64,000 bases of DNA from JBFWUW01 sp050247075 (GTDB taxonomy: Bacteria; Planctomycetota; Planctomycetia; Pirellulales; JBFWUW01), in NCBI GenBank assembly GCA_050247075.1, contig JBFWUW010000024.1, forward strand, positions 1 through 64,000, written 5' to 3'. Below, piece by piece: positions 43,699 to 52,437 of the stretch; position 1 is the stretch's first letter, and each line of letters begins with the position of its first letter. The notes under the pieces were generated by a model. The model had not been told where the DNA came from. It saw nothing but the letters and a program-made list of their open reading frames with translations, and made no database searches. The position numbers were made by a program, and so were the translations under genes.

Positions 43699-44309
43699 AG
43701 CGGGTAGTCAATCGGCTGGCGATTGCGGGCGATGGCGGCAATCGCCAGCCCAGCCAGAAAAAAGCCGATCAGGCAGTCGGCGACTTCCACCAAAATATAC
43801 GCCAGGCTGAATCCCCACCAATTCCAGTTGGGGAGATGGCCGACGATGGCCACCGCCCCGCCGACCACCACCACCAACAACACGCGGCGCCAATAAGGGA
43901 GCGGCCGGGCCGATTTGACGACGATCGAAGCCAGCAGCGCCCCGGCCACGAAGATCGCGAATTGCGTGGCAAACAGCCGTGCCATGTCGCTCGGCCCGTG
44001 CCGAACCACGACAAACGCCATTGGTCCCGCCATCATTCTTTCGGCGGCTCGCATTCGGGTCTGCTCGTGTTCTGGCGTGTTGCCTTCGCGCAGCTTGGGG
44101 ATGAACGGCACCAGATAGTTGCCCGATTCCAGCGCGTTGGCTTGCAGCGCCGTCAAGACCTGTTCTTGATCGACAAAGCCATGCACGGCCGGCTCTGTCT
44201 CGTGCCAGCTTAGGGCCATCCAGGAAATGGCCGACCAGCCGAATAAAATCACCCCGCCCAAGAGGGCCGATAAGGCCAAAGAGAGGAGTTTGGCGGTGAT
44301 GGGGTGCAT
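43695..44309 (-). CDS. Hypothetical membrane protein, about four helices
   Basis: The 204-residue protein from ATG 44309 (GGGAG seven bases upstream) has hydrophobic segments at about 6-28, 108-128, 138-160 and 164-185. Between the first and second there is a soluble stretch with ETEPAVHGFVDQEQVLTALQ and several conserved-looking Glu/Arg residues (PEHEQTRMRAAERMM). No family is recognised. It converges with the acylase gene, and the palindrome between them covers its last codons. Confidence 0.7.
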   Translation of the reverse strand: MHPITAKLLSLALSALLGGVILFGWSAISWMALSWHETEPAVHGFVDQEQVLTALQANALESGNYLVPFIPKLREGNTPEHEQTRMRAAERMMAGPMAFVVVRHGPSDMARLFATQFAIFVAGALLASIVVKSARPLPYWRRVLLVVVVGGAVAIVGHLPNWNWWGFSLAYILVEVADCLIGFFLAGLAIAAIARNRQPIDYPL

Positions 44310-44373
44310 GCTGGGCTCCCATGAAAATTGCAAGGAGAGGAAGACAGGTAAGTGTAGTGGATAAGGTTGATTC

Positions 44374-45867
44374 TTGTCGGTGATTTACCCCTCGCCTTGT
44401 CCGTTAGCCGTGGCCGGAATAAACTGTCGCCTGAAACGCTTGCGCCACGGGAGTCCGACAACCATCGCCACAGTCACCGACATAGCCTGCCAGAAGTGTA
44501 TTGCGCCAGACTGCGGCGCAACCTATGGCATCGACGATGCGCGGGTGGCTTGCGCGGCCTGTGGCAGTCTGCTCGATGTCACTTACGATTGGGACCGCGC
44601 CCGTCCGCCGGCCAGCTTGTCGTTCTTCGAGCAAAAATGGGGCCGCCGGCTCGATCCGCTGTGCTTTAGCGGCGTCTGGCGGTTCCACGAGTTGCTGCCG
44701 TTCGCCCCGCCGGAAAAGATCGTTACGATTGGCGAGGGGCAAACTTTGCTGCATCCCTCGGCGGGCGTCGGCAAGTTCGTCGGCATGCAGCCCAATCGGT
44801 TGTTCTTGCAGTACGAAGGCATGAACCCGTCGGGCAGCTTCAAAGACAATGGCATGTCGGCCGCTTTCACCCACGCCCGCACGATTGGTGCTCAGCGGGC
44901 GGCCTGTGCCTCAACGGGCAACACCAGCGCGTCGCTAGCCGTGTATTGCGCCGTGACGCAGTTCATGAAGGGGGTGATTTTTGTCGGATCGGGCAAGATT
45001 TCCTATGGCAAACTGTCGCAGGCCCTGGACTACGGGGCGCTGACCGTGCAGATAGCCGGCGATTTTGACGACGCCATGGCCCGCGTCAAGGAAATCACCG
45101 CGCAGTTGGGGATATACCTGGTCAACAGCGTTAATCCTTTTCGTCTGGAAGGCCAAAAGACAATCATGTATCGCGTGCTGGAAGCACTGGCTTGGGATCC
45201 ACCCGATTGGATCGTCGTGCCAGGGGGAAACCTGGGGAACAGCAGCGCGTTTGCCAAAGCCTTCATCGAACTGCATGAACTGGGGCTGATCAGCCGCGTC
45301 CCCCGCCTGGCCGTCATCAACGCCAGCGGAGCGAATACGCTGTACGAACTGGTCGAACGCCGCGGGCTGCGTTGGAACGGCGGCCGGCCCGACATGGGCA
45401 TTGTCGAAAAGTACTACGCCGAGTTGGATGCTGAATCGCGGCGGGCTTCAACCATTGCCAGCGCCATCGAGATCAATCGGCCGGTGAATCTGGTCAAGTG
45501 CCTGCGGGCGCTCGACTTTTGCCAGGGGGTGGTGCGGGAGGTGTCGGACCAGGAAATGCTCGATGCCAAGGCCCAGGTCGGCGCGGGGGGCCTGGGCTGC
45601 GAACCAGCCAGCGCCGCCAGCGTGGCGGGTGCCAGGCTGCTGCGGGAAGAAGGCGTCATTAGTGCCGATGAACGCGTCGTCTGCATTCTAACCGGGCATC
45701 AGCTCAAAGACCCGACTGCCACCGTGGCTTACCACACCACGGATCAAGAACAATTCAACAAAGTCCTGGGCAGCCGCGGCGTCAAACGGGCCGCATTCGC
45801 CAACCGGGCCGTGGCGGTCTCCAATAATCTCGACGAGATCGTGCGGGCGATCCAGCTTTACAGTTAG
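44374..45867 (+). CDS. thrC: Threonine synthase
   Basis: Threonine synthase converts O-phosphohomoserine to threonine with PLP. The PLP lysine lies in YEGMNPSGSFKDNGMSAAF, and the phosphate loop in ACASTGNTSASLAVY and VPGGNLGNSSAFAKA is clear. A zinc-ribbon-like N-terminus is present (CQKCIAPDCGATYG, then CAACG). The start is uncertain: a TTG at 44374 gives 497 residues; GTG 44380, GTG 44410 and TTG 44440 also lie in frame. Homologous sequence seems to begin only near TVTDIACQKC, so the true start may be close to 44470. The stop overlaps the convergent ceramidase-like gene by two bases. Confidence 0.93.
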   Translation: MSVIYPSPCPLAVAGINCRLKRLRHGSPTTIATVTDIACQKCIAPDCGATYGIDDARVACAACGSLLDVTYDWDRARPPASLSFFEQKWGRRLDPLCFSGVWRFHELLPFAPPEKIVTIGEGQTLLHPSAGVGKFVGMQPNRLFLQYEGMNPSGSFKDNGMSAAFTHARTIGAQRAACASTGNTSASLAVYCAVTQFMKGVIFVGSGKISYGKLSQALDYGALTVQIAGDFDDAMARVKEITAQLGIYLVNSVNPFRLEGQKTIMYRVLEALAWDPPDWIVVPGGNLGNSSAFAKAFIELHELGLISRVPRLAVINASGANTLYELVERRGLRWNGGRPDMGIVEKYYAELDAESRRASTIASAIEINRPVNLVKCLRALDFCQGVVREVSDQEMLDAKAQVGAGGLGCEPASAASVAGARLLREEGVISADERVVCILTGHQLKDPTATVAYHTTDQEQFNKVLGSRGVKRAAFANRAVAVSNNLDEIVRAIQLYS

Positions 45868-47270
45868 CGTCGGGCCTGCAAGACCGTGGTGAGTGCCTCG
45901 GTCAGCAACTCCTCGGCGTTTTCAGCGGCGTAGCAGTAGCCATGCTCGCGTACAAAGCCTTCCGCGATATCCTTATCGAGCGGAATGTAGCCCGACGAAC
46001 ATTCTCCATAGCCGATGGCCATGACAAAATCGTCGGGCCGCAAGCGCTGGGCCATGTGTTGATAGCCAACAAACGCTTCCGCCGGCAATAACACTATCTG
46101 CGCGCCCCCCAGGTCGATGGAAGGCACTTCAAAGGCGTGCCCCTGGGCATTGCGTTGCAGTGAGCTAAGCAGCATGGCCGCGGTGGCTTTGCGGGCGAAA
46201 GGTGCCGCGGGATCGGACAAATCACGCTCTTGATCCTGGGCGGACAGCCCCGGCCCTTCGCGGTGGGGCAGCAATACCGCTGTCGAGCGGAACTCAATCT
46301 GCCTAAGGGGGCGTTTCTCGGTGGCTTTCCAGGCGGCCAGCATGCCTTGGTACATCCGCTCGGCCAGCCGGCCGCGATTGGCGGTTTGGCCATCGTTGTA
46401 CTTGCCGGCCGTTACATCGCCGCTACACCCGCTGACGTAGATTTGCGGCACCTGGGGATCGTCTTGTTCGCGCTGCTCGCGGGCCAAGCCAACAAACTCG
46501 CACGACACGCGTCCGCCGCCGTAATAGCTCATGGGATGCGTGGAATACATCGACAAGGCCAGCAGGGCCTGTTCGCCATTCCAAAAACTGATGGTCTTTA
46601 GCCAGGGGTCGATGTCCCCGTCGGGCAGCGATTGTAGCGTGGCATCGCTGGTGCGGCTGTACCGGCTGAAGGTGACTTTTCCGTCGGGTAGAACCACACG
46701 GCGCGTGGAGGCGACCCGTTCGACCTTGGCCTGGCCCACGCCGTAGTGCGTGACCGGCTGCGATTGCGACAAGCTCTCCTTCAAGGCAGCAGCGACTCGG
46801 TCGAGGCATTGCTGGTGGTATTCCATGTCCACCACCTTGCCAACAACCTTGTATTCCTCCAGAATTTCTTGTGCCCGCACTTCCCCTAAGGGCGTATCGT
46901 GCTGATGAATGCTGGTAATCAAGACATGGCCGGGCGTGGTGCCGGCGGCTTCCGCCAAGGTCTTTTGCCACAGCAGATACGACTCGTTGCGGATCTCGCA
47001 CCAGTCGAACGAACAGAGCACAACCGGCTGTTCGCCGCCGAGAAGGACAACGCCCTTGGCCCAGATAGGGTCGTCGATGGCAGTCGCGTTGGTATGGGCA
47101 CCACTATACTGCGGCATGCCGATTCGAGGTGAAATATCAACCTTGAATGTTGACAGGCGAAATTCACCCGGCCCCGCGGCATGGGCCAAGGCCAGATTGC
47201 CCAGGACAGTGCCGCCGGCGGCAACAGCGGCGGCGTTGAGTGCTTCGCGTCGGGTCCAAGTGGCTGTCAT
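45864..47270 (-). CDS. Neutral/alkaline ceramidase-like exported protein
   Basis: The 468-residue product from ATG 47270 (GAGG six bases upstream) begins with a twin-arginine-like signal (RREALNAAAVAAGGTVLGN). The mature protein resembles the N-terminal domain of neutral/alkaline non-lysosomal ceramidases: FKVDISPRIGMPQYSG, VLCSFDWCEIRNESY, TSIHQHDTPLG with likely zinc His residues, and IYVSGCSGDVTAGKYND. The C-terminal domain of true ceramidases is largely missing. Planctomycetes carry many such proteins whose substrates are unknown. It overlaps the thrC stop tail to tail. Confidence 0.85.
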   Translation of the reverse strand: MTATWTRREALNAAAVAAGGTVLGNLALAHAAGPGEFRLSTFKVDISPRIGMPQYSGAHTNATAIDDPIWAKGVVLLGGEQPVVLCSFDWCEIRNESYLLWQKTLAEAAGTTPGHVLITSIHQHDTPLGEVRAQEILEEYKVVGKVVDMEYHQQCLDRVAAALKESLSQSQPVTHYGVGQAKVERVASTRRVVLPDGKVTFSRYSRTSDATLQSLPDGDIDPWLKTISFWNGEQALLALSMYSTHPMSYYGGGRVSCEFVGLAREQREQDDPQVPQIYVSGCSGDVTAGKYNDGQTANRGRLAERMYQGMLAAWKATEKRPLRQIEFRSTAVLLPHREGPGLSAQDQERDLSDPAAPFARKATAAMLLSSLQRNAQGHAFEVPSIDLGGAQIVLLPAEAFVGYQHMAQRLRPDDFVMAIGYGECSSGYIPLDKDIAEGFVREHGYCYAAENAEELLTEALTTVLQARR

Positions 47271-47421
47271 CTGCGCCTCGCTGTAAATGAAAATGTCACG
47301 CCTGCTACCAGTCGGCATCGAATTGGTGCTCGTTGATGCGTCTGCCGGAAATTGTAAGCGACCAGCATGTCAAAAGAAACGAACGCGCGGCAATGCCAGG
47401 CAATTGAAGTTAATGCGCGGC

Positions 47422-47449
47422 TGTAGGAGCCGTCTCCGACGGCGACAAT
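47422..47449. repeat. Dispersed palindrome (GTCGGAGA family), copy 3, inverted
   Basis: GCCGTCTCCGACGGC is a short palindrome with a three-base centre. Its reverse complement shares TCGCCGTCGGAGA with the copy at 7031-7060. Confidence 0.7.
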
Positions 47450-47555
47450 CGGCGTTCCATCCTGCAGGGCGGAGACCGCGAGAAACGCCGTATACTCAGG
47501 CCAGATTGCACATCGCGGCCGAGAACGGCGGGATCGTACTGCCCCGCCAAGAGAC

Positions 47556-47793
47556 GAACCACGAATCAAACGCATCTAACGAATGAACCTCCTGAGTGGA
47601 AACTCGCTTGCGGAAAAGGCGTGGGCAGCGACTAGAAGAACTCGTACCGTAAGTTGCTTAGGATCCAGGATTAAATAACCTCCCTAACTAAAACCTCCAA
47701 AAACGCCGCATTTTCGATGCTAGCAGTCAGAAAAGCGGGAGGTTATTCAATCCTGGATCCTTATTCGTTAGATTCGTTCGATTCGTGGTTCTC
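47556..47793. repeat. Nested inverted repeat upstream of the FecR-like gene
   Basis: The outer arms at 47556-47587 and 47761-47791 are inverted copies (GAACCACGAATC and CTAACGAAT cores) with two substitutions and a small gap. The inner arms, 24 bases at 47661-47684 and 47737-47760, differ at one position and contain GGATCCAGGATT and AACCTCCC. The inner pair makes a hundred-base palindrome with a 52-base loop. The wider stretch 47271-48046 otherwise holds no gene I can support. Confidence 0.85.
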
Positions 47794-48046
47794 ACCAAGC
47801 CTCGTATAAATGCCGGTGGGCATTCAACTCGCTGGCAATGCATTATCTTCAAATGTCTGCGGCAATGCCCTTATAAGTCTGCCTGCCGATTTCGCAAAGC
47901 CATACGGTAAAGTAGGTTACGGCATTTCAAGAAATACTTGTACGGATTGTTAGTGACGACGCCACTATTACTTGTACACAGCGGGCTCCTTTTTCGAACA
48001 TTCGATTTCAACCCGCGGCAAACGTACCAAGATCGAGGAATACTCC

Positions 48047-50269
48047 ATGCGGCTCACTCTACGCACCATGTTGGCCTATCTCGATGACATGCTGGAGCCT
48101 GCCGACGCCCAACAGATCGCCGAAAAGATCGAAAAGAGCGAGTTTGCCACTGATATTGTCCATCGGCTGCGCGGGGCGATGCAAAAGCTGCGTCTGGAAG
48201 CCCCCGCCTTGACGGGCAAGGAAATGGGGATCGACCCTAACACAGTGGCCGAGTATTTGGACTTCGATTTGCCCGAGGACCGCGTGCCCGACTTCGAGCG
48301 GTTTTGCCTGGTCCAACCGCCGACGATCAAGTCGGAGATGCATCTTGCGGAGGTTGCCTCGTGCCACCAGGTGTTGGCGTTGGTGCTGCAAGGTCCACCG
48401 GAGATTGGCCCGCGCACGCGCGAGCGAATGTATGGCCTGTTGCAGCCGGTCCCCGTCCCTCAAAAGGCATCGGCCGCGTCGACGGGCGAAAAGGCAGACC
48501 AGCGGCCCCAACCGGCCCCCTGGTCGGAAGAGCACCACAAGCCGGAAGTTCCCCAGGAGTTGCGTGAAATCAGATCGGCCAGCCGCTTCTGGCGGATTGC
48601 CGCGGCCCTGCTGCTGATGGCTGGCCTGGGGCTGGTAGGCCTGATGGCAGCCCAGCCAGAATGGGCCACGAACCTGTTCAATCGGCCCCACGATCGTTTG
48701 GCATCGAATAATCCGCCGGTCAAGACGGGCGATGGGCTGGCCGAGGCAGACCAGGCATTGCCGCCAGCCGCCGATTGGGATGAAGCCAGCGACCCGGATA
48801 AGGACACGGACGAAGACGCCGATGGCTTGAAGCAGCCGGCCGACATCGAGGCCGCCGACCGGCCGGCCGTTGACGAGCCGTTGGACGCCGACCCCGCCGC
48901 GCCGCTGCCCGACGACGACGAAGAAATGCCCGCCGATGAGCCACCCGCCGATGTTGACGATGAACCCGTCGGCGATGAGCCCCCTTTGCCAGCGGTCGCC
49001 GAGGCGGACGCCCCCGCAGACGACGTGCCGGCTGACATGCCCGACAAAGAACCGGCTCAAGTCCCGGCCGAAGCCCCCGCCGGCGAGACCATCGCGCGTT
49101 ACGTTTCGGCGAATAGCGTCTTGGCGCGGTTGAACGCCGCGACGGGGGAATGGGACCGCCTTCCTCCCCAAGAGGCCATCACCCCCGGCCAGCGGCTTCT
49201 GACTTTCCCCGGTTTCGATGCCACGATTGCCTTGACCAATGCCGCCACCTTGCAGTTAAAGGGAGACACCGCGATCGAACTGCAAGGGCTGGATGAAGAA
49301 GGCGTCCTCTCACTGCGGATCTGGCACGGCCGATTGATTATTTCCACCGTGGGAAAAGCGCAGACCCGCATTAAGTTGGAAGCCGGAGATAGCAAGGGCA
49401 TGTTTACGTGCGGTAACGGCGACTCGACCGTGGCAATTGAAGTCCGGCCGTCGCACGTCGAGGGAGTTGATCCCGACAGTAATCCCGTGCAGTGGCGGGT
49501 TGATCTGTACGCCCTTAGTGGTACGCAAATCTTGTGGAGCAACGCCGCGGGGGCAATGTTGGAAATGAAAGCCCCGGCGCACATCACCGCGGGCAATCCG
49601 CTGCTCGATGCCGAGGCACCCGAATGGTATTCCGCGGCACCCGCCAACCTCATCGAGAAGCGGGCGGCCGAGGTTGTCGAGGGGCAGCTTCGCGGCGTGG
49701 CGGAGAACCGCTCCACCACGTTGATCTTACAAGAACTGGCTCAAGACCGCCGCCGCGAGGTCCGGTCTCTGGCCGTGCGCTGCCTGGCCGCGATTGGCCG
49801 GTTTGATCCGCTCTGGCAAACCTTGAGCGAGCCGGAACAAAGGACGGCCTGGCAAGAACATGTCGAGGCCTTGCGCGCCGCGGTGGCGCTGGGACCAGAT
49901 ATGAGCACGCTAGTCTTGCAATCGCTGTCGGGGTTGCGGGGCGAGAAGGATGTGGAATTGTATCGCATGTTGTGGGGCTACAGTGACGAGCAACTGGCCG
50001 CTGGCGACGCGGATAAGTTGATCGACTATCTGGAGCACCCCGACCTGGACTTTCGCGTGCTGAGCTACTGGAACCTCAAGAATATCACCGGCAAGAGCCT
50101 GAGCTACAGGCCCGAATATCCGGAGGCCCGGCGCAAGCAAGGCGTCCTGCAGTTCCGGGCATTGGCCAGCAAGGGCCAGATTGCCTACCCCCAAAAGGCC
50201 GCCGCCCCCAAGGGCACCAAGAACAAGCCAGAGGAAGAGCCAGCCCCAGGCAACGAAGGGGCGGAGTAG
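48047..50269 (+). CDS. FecR-like membrane protein with acidic linker
   Basis: The 740-residue protein from ATG 48047 (GAGGA eight bases upstream) has four parts. First is an N-terminal cytosolic domain (about 1-135; LRTMLAYLDDMLEPADAQQ), like those of anti-sigma-type regulators. Then come a membrane helix (181-202), a long Asp/Glu/Pro-rich linker (about 228-345), and an exported part with a FecR-like beta region (about 350-470; LTNAATLQLKGDTAIELQG) followed by a helical repeat-like C-terminus. It may relay a surface signal, but no sigma factor gene is adjacent. The tail is Lys/Pro-rich. Confidence 0.78.
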   Translation: MRLTLRTMLAYLDDMLEPADAQQIAEKIEKSEFATDIVHRLRGAMQKLRLEAPALTGKEMGIDPNTVAEYLDFDLPEDRVPDFERFCLVQPPTIKSEMHLAEVASCHQVLALVLQGPPEIGPRTRERMYGLLQPVPVPQKASAASTGEKADQRPQPAPWSEEHHKPEVPQELREIRSASRFWRIAAALLLMAGLGLVGLMAAQPEWATNLFNRPHDRLASNNPPVKTGDGLAEADQALPPAADWDEASDPDKDTDEDADGLKQPADIEAADRPAVDEPLDADPAAPLPDDDEEMPADEPPADVDDEPVGDEPPLPAVAEADAPADDVPADMPDKEPAQVPAEAPAGETIARYVSANSVLARLNAATGEWDRLPPQEAITPGQRLLTFPGFDATIALTNAATLQLKGDTAIELQGLDEEGVLSLRIWHGRLIISTVGKAQTRIKLEAGDSKGMFTCGNGDSTVAIEVRPSHVEGVDPDSNPVQWRVDLYALSGTQILWSNAAGAMLEMKAPAHITAGNPLLDAEAPEWYSAAPANLIEKRAAEVVEGQLRGVAENRSTTLILQELAQDRRREVRSLAVRCLAAIGRFDPLWQTLSEPEQRTAWQEHVEALRAAVALGPDMSTLVLQSLSGLRGEKDVELYRMLWGYSDEQLAAGDADKLIDYLEHPDLDFRVLSYWNLKNITGKSLSYRPEYPEARRKQGVLQFRALASKGQIAYPQKAAAPKGTKNKPEEEPAPGNEGAE

Positions 50270-50279
50270 ACCGAATCGT

Positions 50280-50306
50280 AGCAACATGGCTGCCGCCATG
50301 TATGCT
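50280..50306. repeat. ACATGGC hairpin just after the FecR-like gene
   Basis: ACATGGC (50284-50290) and GCCATGT (50295-50301) are perfect inverted arms around TGCC, extended by AGCA and TGCT with a bulged A. It starts about ten bases after the stop codon and resembles the hairpin after bioA. Confidence 0.7.
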
Positions 50307-50379
50307 CGAGTCGCGTTCGATGGGTCACGGCAAACAACCGTACCCGACAAGGGGATGCCACTTGCGCATCCAGCCGGAG

Positions 50380-50517
50380 GGTGGCTGGGTCAGCAGCGAA
50401 GCGGATGGCCCAGCGGAGTTGATGATCCAACCAAGTTGATCGAAGCAGCGCGGATTGGCCCTTCTGGTTGGAACGGCAACGCCGCTGGGCCTTCCCGTTG
50501 GTCAGACGCCAGCCACG
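50380..50517. repeat. Palindromic dispersed element, copy 2
   Basis: It begins GGTGGCTGGGTCAGC and ends CAGACGCCAGCCACGC, giving inverted ends. The whole block aligns with the reverse complement of 421-555. The shared central motif GATGATCCAACCAAGTTG corresponds to GATGATTCAACCAGATTG in copy 1. It lies between the FecR-like gene and the small Lys/Ala-rich gene. Confidence 0.75.
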
Positions 50518-50550
50518 CACTCCTCCGGCAGCCCTTGCCCAATACGCCGG

Positions 50551-50727
50551 CTACTTTTTGCCGGCTTTTTTGCCAGTCTTTTTCGCAGCGGCCTTTTTGG
50601 CGGCCTTCTTGCCGGCTTTGGGCGCTGCGGATGTCTTGCCCGTGGCCGGCTTCTTCTTGGCCCCGCCAAAAATATTGTCCCACGAGGCGGCGTATTTCTT
50701 CGTCGAACCGGTGTTCAAAACGGTCAT
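50551..50727 (-). CDS. Small Lys/Ala-rich basic protein
   Basis: This 58-residue frame starts at ATG 50727, with a strong AGGAGG ten bases upstream, and ends with TAG at 50551. The N-terminal part (MTVLNTGSTKKYAASWDNIF) looks structured. The rest is a basic tail of AKK/AAKK/GKK repeats, like the C-terminal tails of histone H1-type DNA-binding proteins. I infer nucleic-acid binding, perhaps nucleoid or ribosome association; the family is not identified. It is co-oriented with ettA and lies just after it (36-base gap). Confidence 0.75.
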   Translation of the reverse strand: MTVLNTGSTKKYAASWDNIFGGAKKKPATGKTSAAPKAGKKAAKKAAAKKTGKKAGKK

Positions 50728-50763
50728 GGCGGCATGGCCTCCTGCAAGGAATCGTTAGTTAGC

Positions 50764-52437
50764 TTAGTGGGTCAGTTTCTTATAGCGAATGCGGTGCGGC
50801 TGGTCGGCTTCTAGCCCCAGGCGGCGCTTACGTTCTTCTTCATAGGTCTGGAAATTCCCCTCGCACCAGACGACCTGGCTGTCTCCCTCAAAGGCCAAAA
50901 TGTGCGTGGCGATACGGTCCAAGAACCAGCGGTCGTGCGTGATAACAACCACGCAGCCGACAAAGTTCAGCACGGCCTCTTCCAAGGCCCGCAGCGTATC
51001 GACATCCAGGTCGTTCGTCGGTTCGTCCAGCAGCAGCACGTTGCACCCCTGCCGCAACAGCTTGGCCAGGTGAACGCGGTTCCGTTCACCACCCGACAGC
51101 GCACCGACCAGCTTCTGCTGGTCGGTGCCGTTGAAATTGAAGCGAGCCACGTAGGCCCGCGCGTTCAGTTTGCGGCCCCCCATTTCCAACGTATCGTGGC
51201 CGCCGGCAATTTCCTCGTAGACGGTCTTTTGTGGATCGAGCGCGTCGCGGTTTTGATCGACGTAGCCCAGTTCCACCGTGGGACCGACCCGCAACTGGCC
51301 GCTGTCGGGCTGTTCGCTGCCGACAATCATGCGGAACAACGTTGTCTTGCCCGCTCCGTTGGCCCCGATGATTCCCACGATGCCGCCGGGAGGCAGCCGA
51401 AAACTCAGGTTCTCAAACAACAGCCGGTCGCCATACGCCTTGCTGACATCCTTGGCCTCCACCACCAGATCGCCCAGGTGCTTGCCGGGCGGAATCTGAA
51501 TCTCGAACTCCTCCTGCCGGTCCTCAAACTTTTCCGCCGATAGCTTTTCGTAGGCCGAGATTCTGGCTTTGTTCTTGGCTTGCCGGGCGCGGGGCGACAT
51601 GCGAATCCACTCCAACTCGCGGGCCAGCGTCTTATCGCGGGCAGAAGCGGCCTTTTCTTCTTTTTCCAGCCGCTTTTGTTTCTGCTCTAGCCAGGAGGAA
51701 TAGTTGCCTTCCCAGGGAATTCCCCGGCCGCGGTCGATTTCCAAAATCCACCCGGCGACGTTGTCCAAAAAGTAGCGGTCGTGCGTGACCGCCACGACGG
51801 TGCCGGTGTACTCGCCCAGATGCCGCTCCAGCCAAGCCACGCTTTCGGCGTCCAGGTGGTTCGTCGGTTCGTCCAACAGCAGCAAGTCGGGCTTTTGCAG
51901 CAGCATCTTGCACAGGGCCACCCGCCGCCGCTCTCCACCAGACAATTTGCTAACGTCGGCGTCGCCCGGCGGCAATTGCATGGCGTCCATGGCAATTTCC
52001 ACCTGGCGGTCCAGTTCCCAGGCGTTGAGCAGCTCAATCTGGTCCTGCACGCGCGATTGCTCGGCCAGCAGTTTGTCCATCTCGTCCGGTTCCATCGGTT
52101 CGCCCAGACGGGCGTTGATCTCGTCGAAGCGGGTGAGGACGGCCCGCGTCTTGGCGACGGCCTCTTGCACGTTGCCGAACACGTCCTTGTCGGGGTTGAG
52201 CACTGGCTCTTGGGGGACGTAGCCCACGGTGTAGCCGTCGGTCAACCGGGCCTCGCCGTCAAACTCCTTGTCGGCGCCAGCCATGATCTTCAGCAGGGTA
52301 CTCTTGCCAGACCCGTTGCGGCCCAGCACGCCAATCTTAGCGCCAGGATAAAACGCCAGATGAATGTCCTTGAGGATCTCGCGTTGGCCAAACTTCTTGA
52401 AGAGCCCGGAGATCTGATAAATGTAGTGTTGACCCAT
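50764..52437 (-). CDS. ettA: Energy-dependent translational throttle protein EttA (ABC-F)
   Basis: The 557-residue protein has two ABC domains. The first has GRNGSGKST and LSGGERRRVALCKMLL; the second has GANGAGKTT and LSGGERNRVHLAKLL. The linker between them is the ABC-F P-site tRNA interaction motif (RARQAKNKARISAYEKLSAE). The MGQHYIYQISGLFKKFGQRE start is EttA-like. EttA binds the ribosomal E site and gates the first peptide bond according to ATP/ADP. It ends 36 bases before the small basic protein gene on the same strand and is divergent from the TPR-dioxygenase gene. Confidence 0.96.
   Translation of the reverse strand: MGQHYIYQISGLFKKFGQREILKDIHLAFYPGAKIGVLGRNGSGKSTLLKIMAGADKEFDGEARLTDGYTVGYVPQEPVLNPDKDVFGNVQEAVAKTRAVLTRFDEINARLGEPMEPDEMDKLLAEQSRVQDQIELLNAWELDRQVEIAMDAMQLPPGDADVSKLSGGERRRVALCKMLLQKPDLLLLDEPTNHLDAESVAWLERHLGEYTGTVVAVTHDRYFLDNVAGWILEIDRGRGIPWEGNYSSWLEQKQKRLEKEEKAASARDKTLARELEWIRMSPRARQAKNKARISAYEKLSAEKFEDRQEEFEIQIPPGKHLGDLVVEAKDVSKAYGDRLLFENLSFRLPPGGIVGIIGANGAGKTTLFRMIVGSEQPDSGQLRVGPTVELGYVDQNRDALDPQKTVYEEIAGGHDTLEMGGRKLNARAYVARFNFNGTDQQKLVGALSGGERNRVHLAKLLRQGCNVLLLDEPTNDLDVDTLRALEEAVLNFVGCVVVITHDRWFLDRIATHILAFEGDSQVVWCEGNFQTYEEERKRRLGLEADQPHRIRYKKLTH

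Noticed and set aside
47661..47760. Rho-independent terminator
   Set aside because: The arms are long and the loop is 52 bases, but no T-run follows on either strand; a repeat element fits better.
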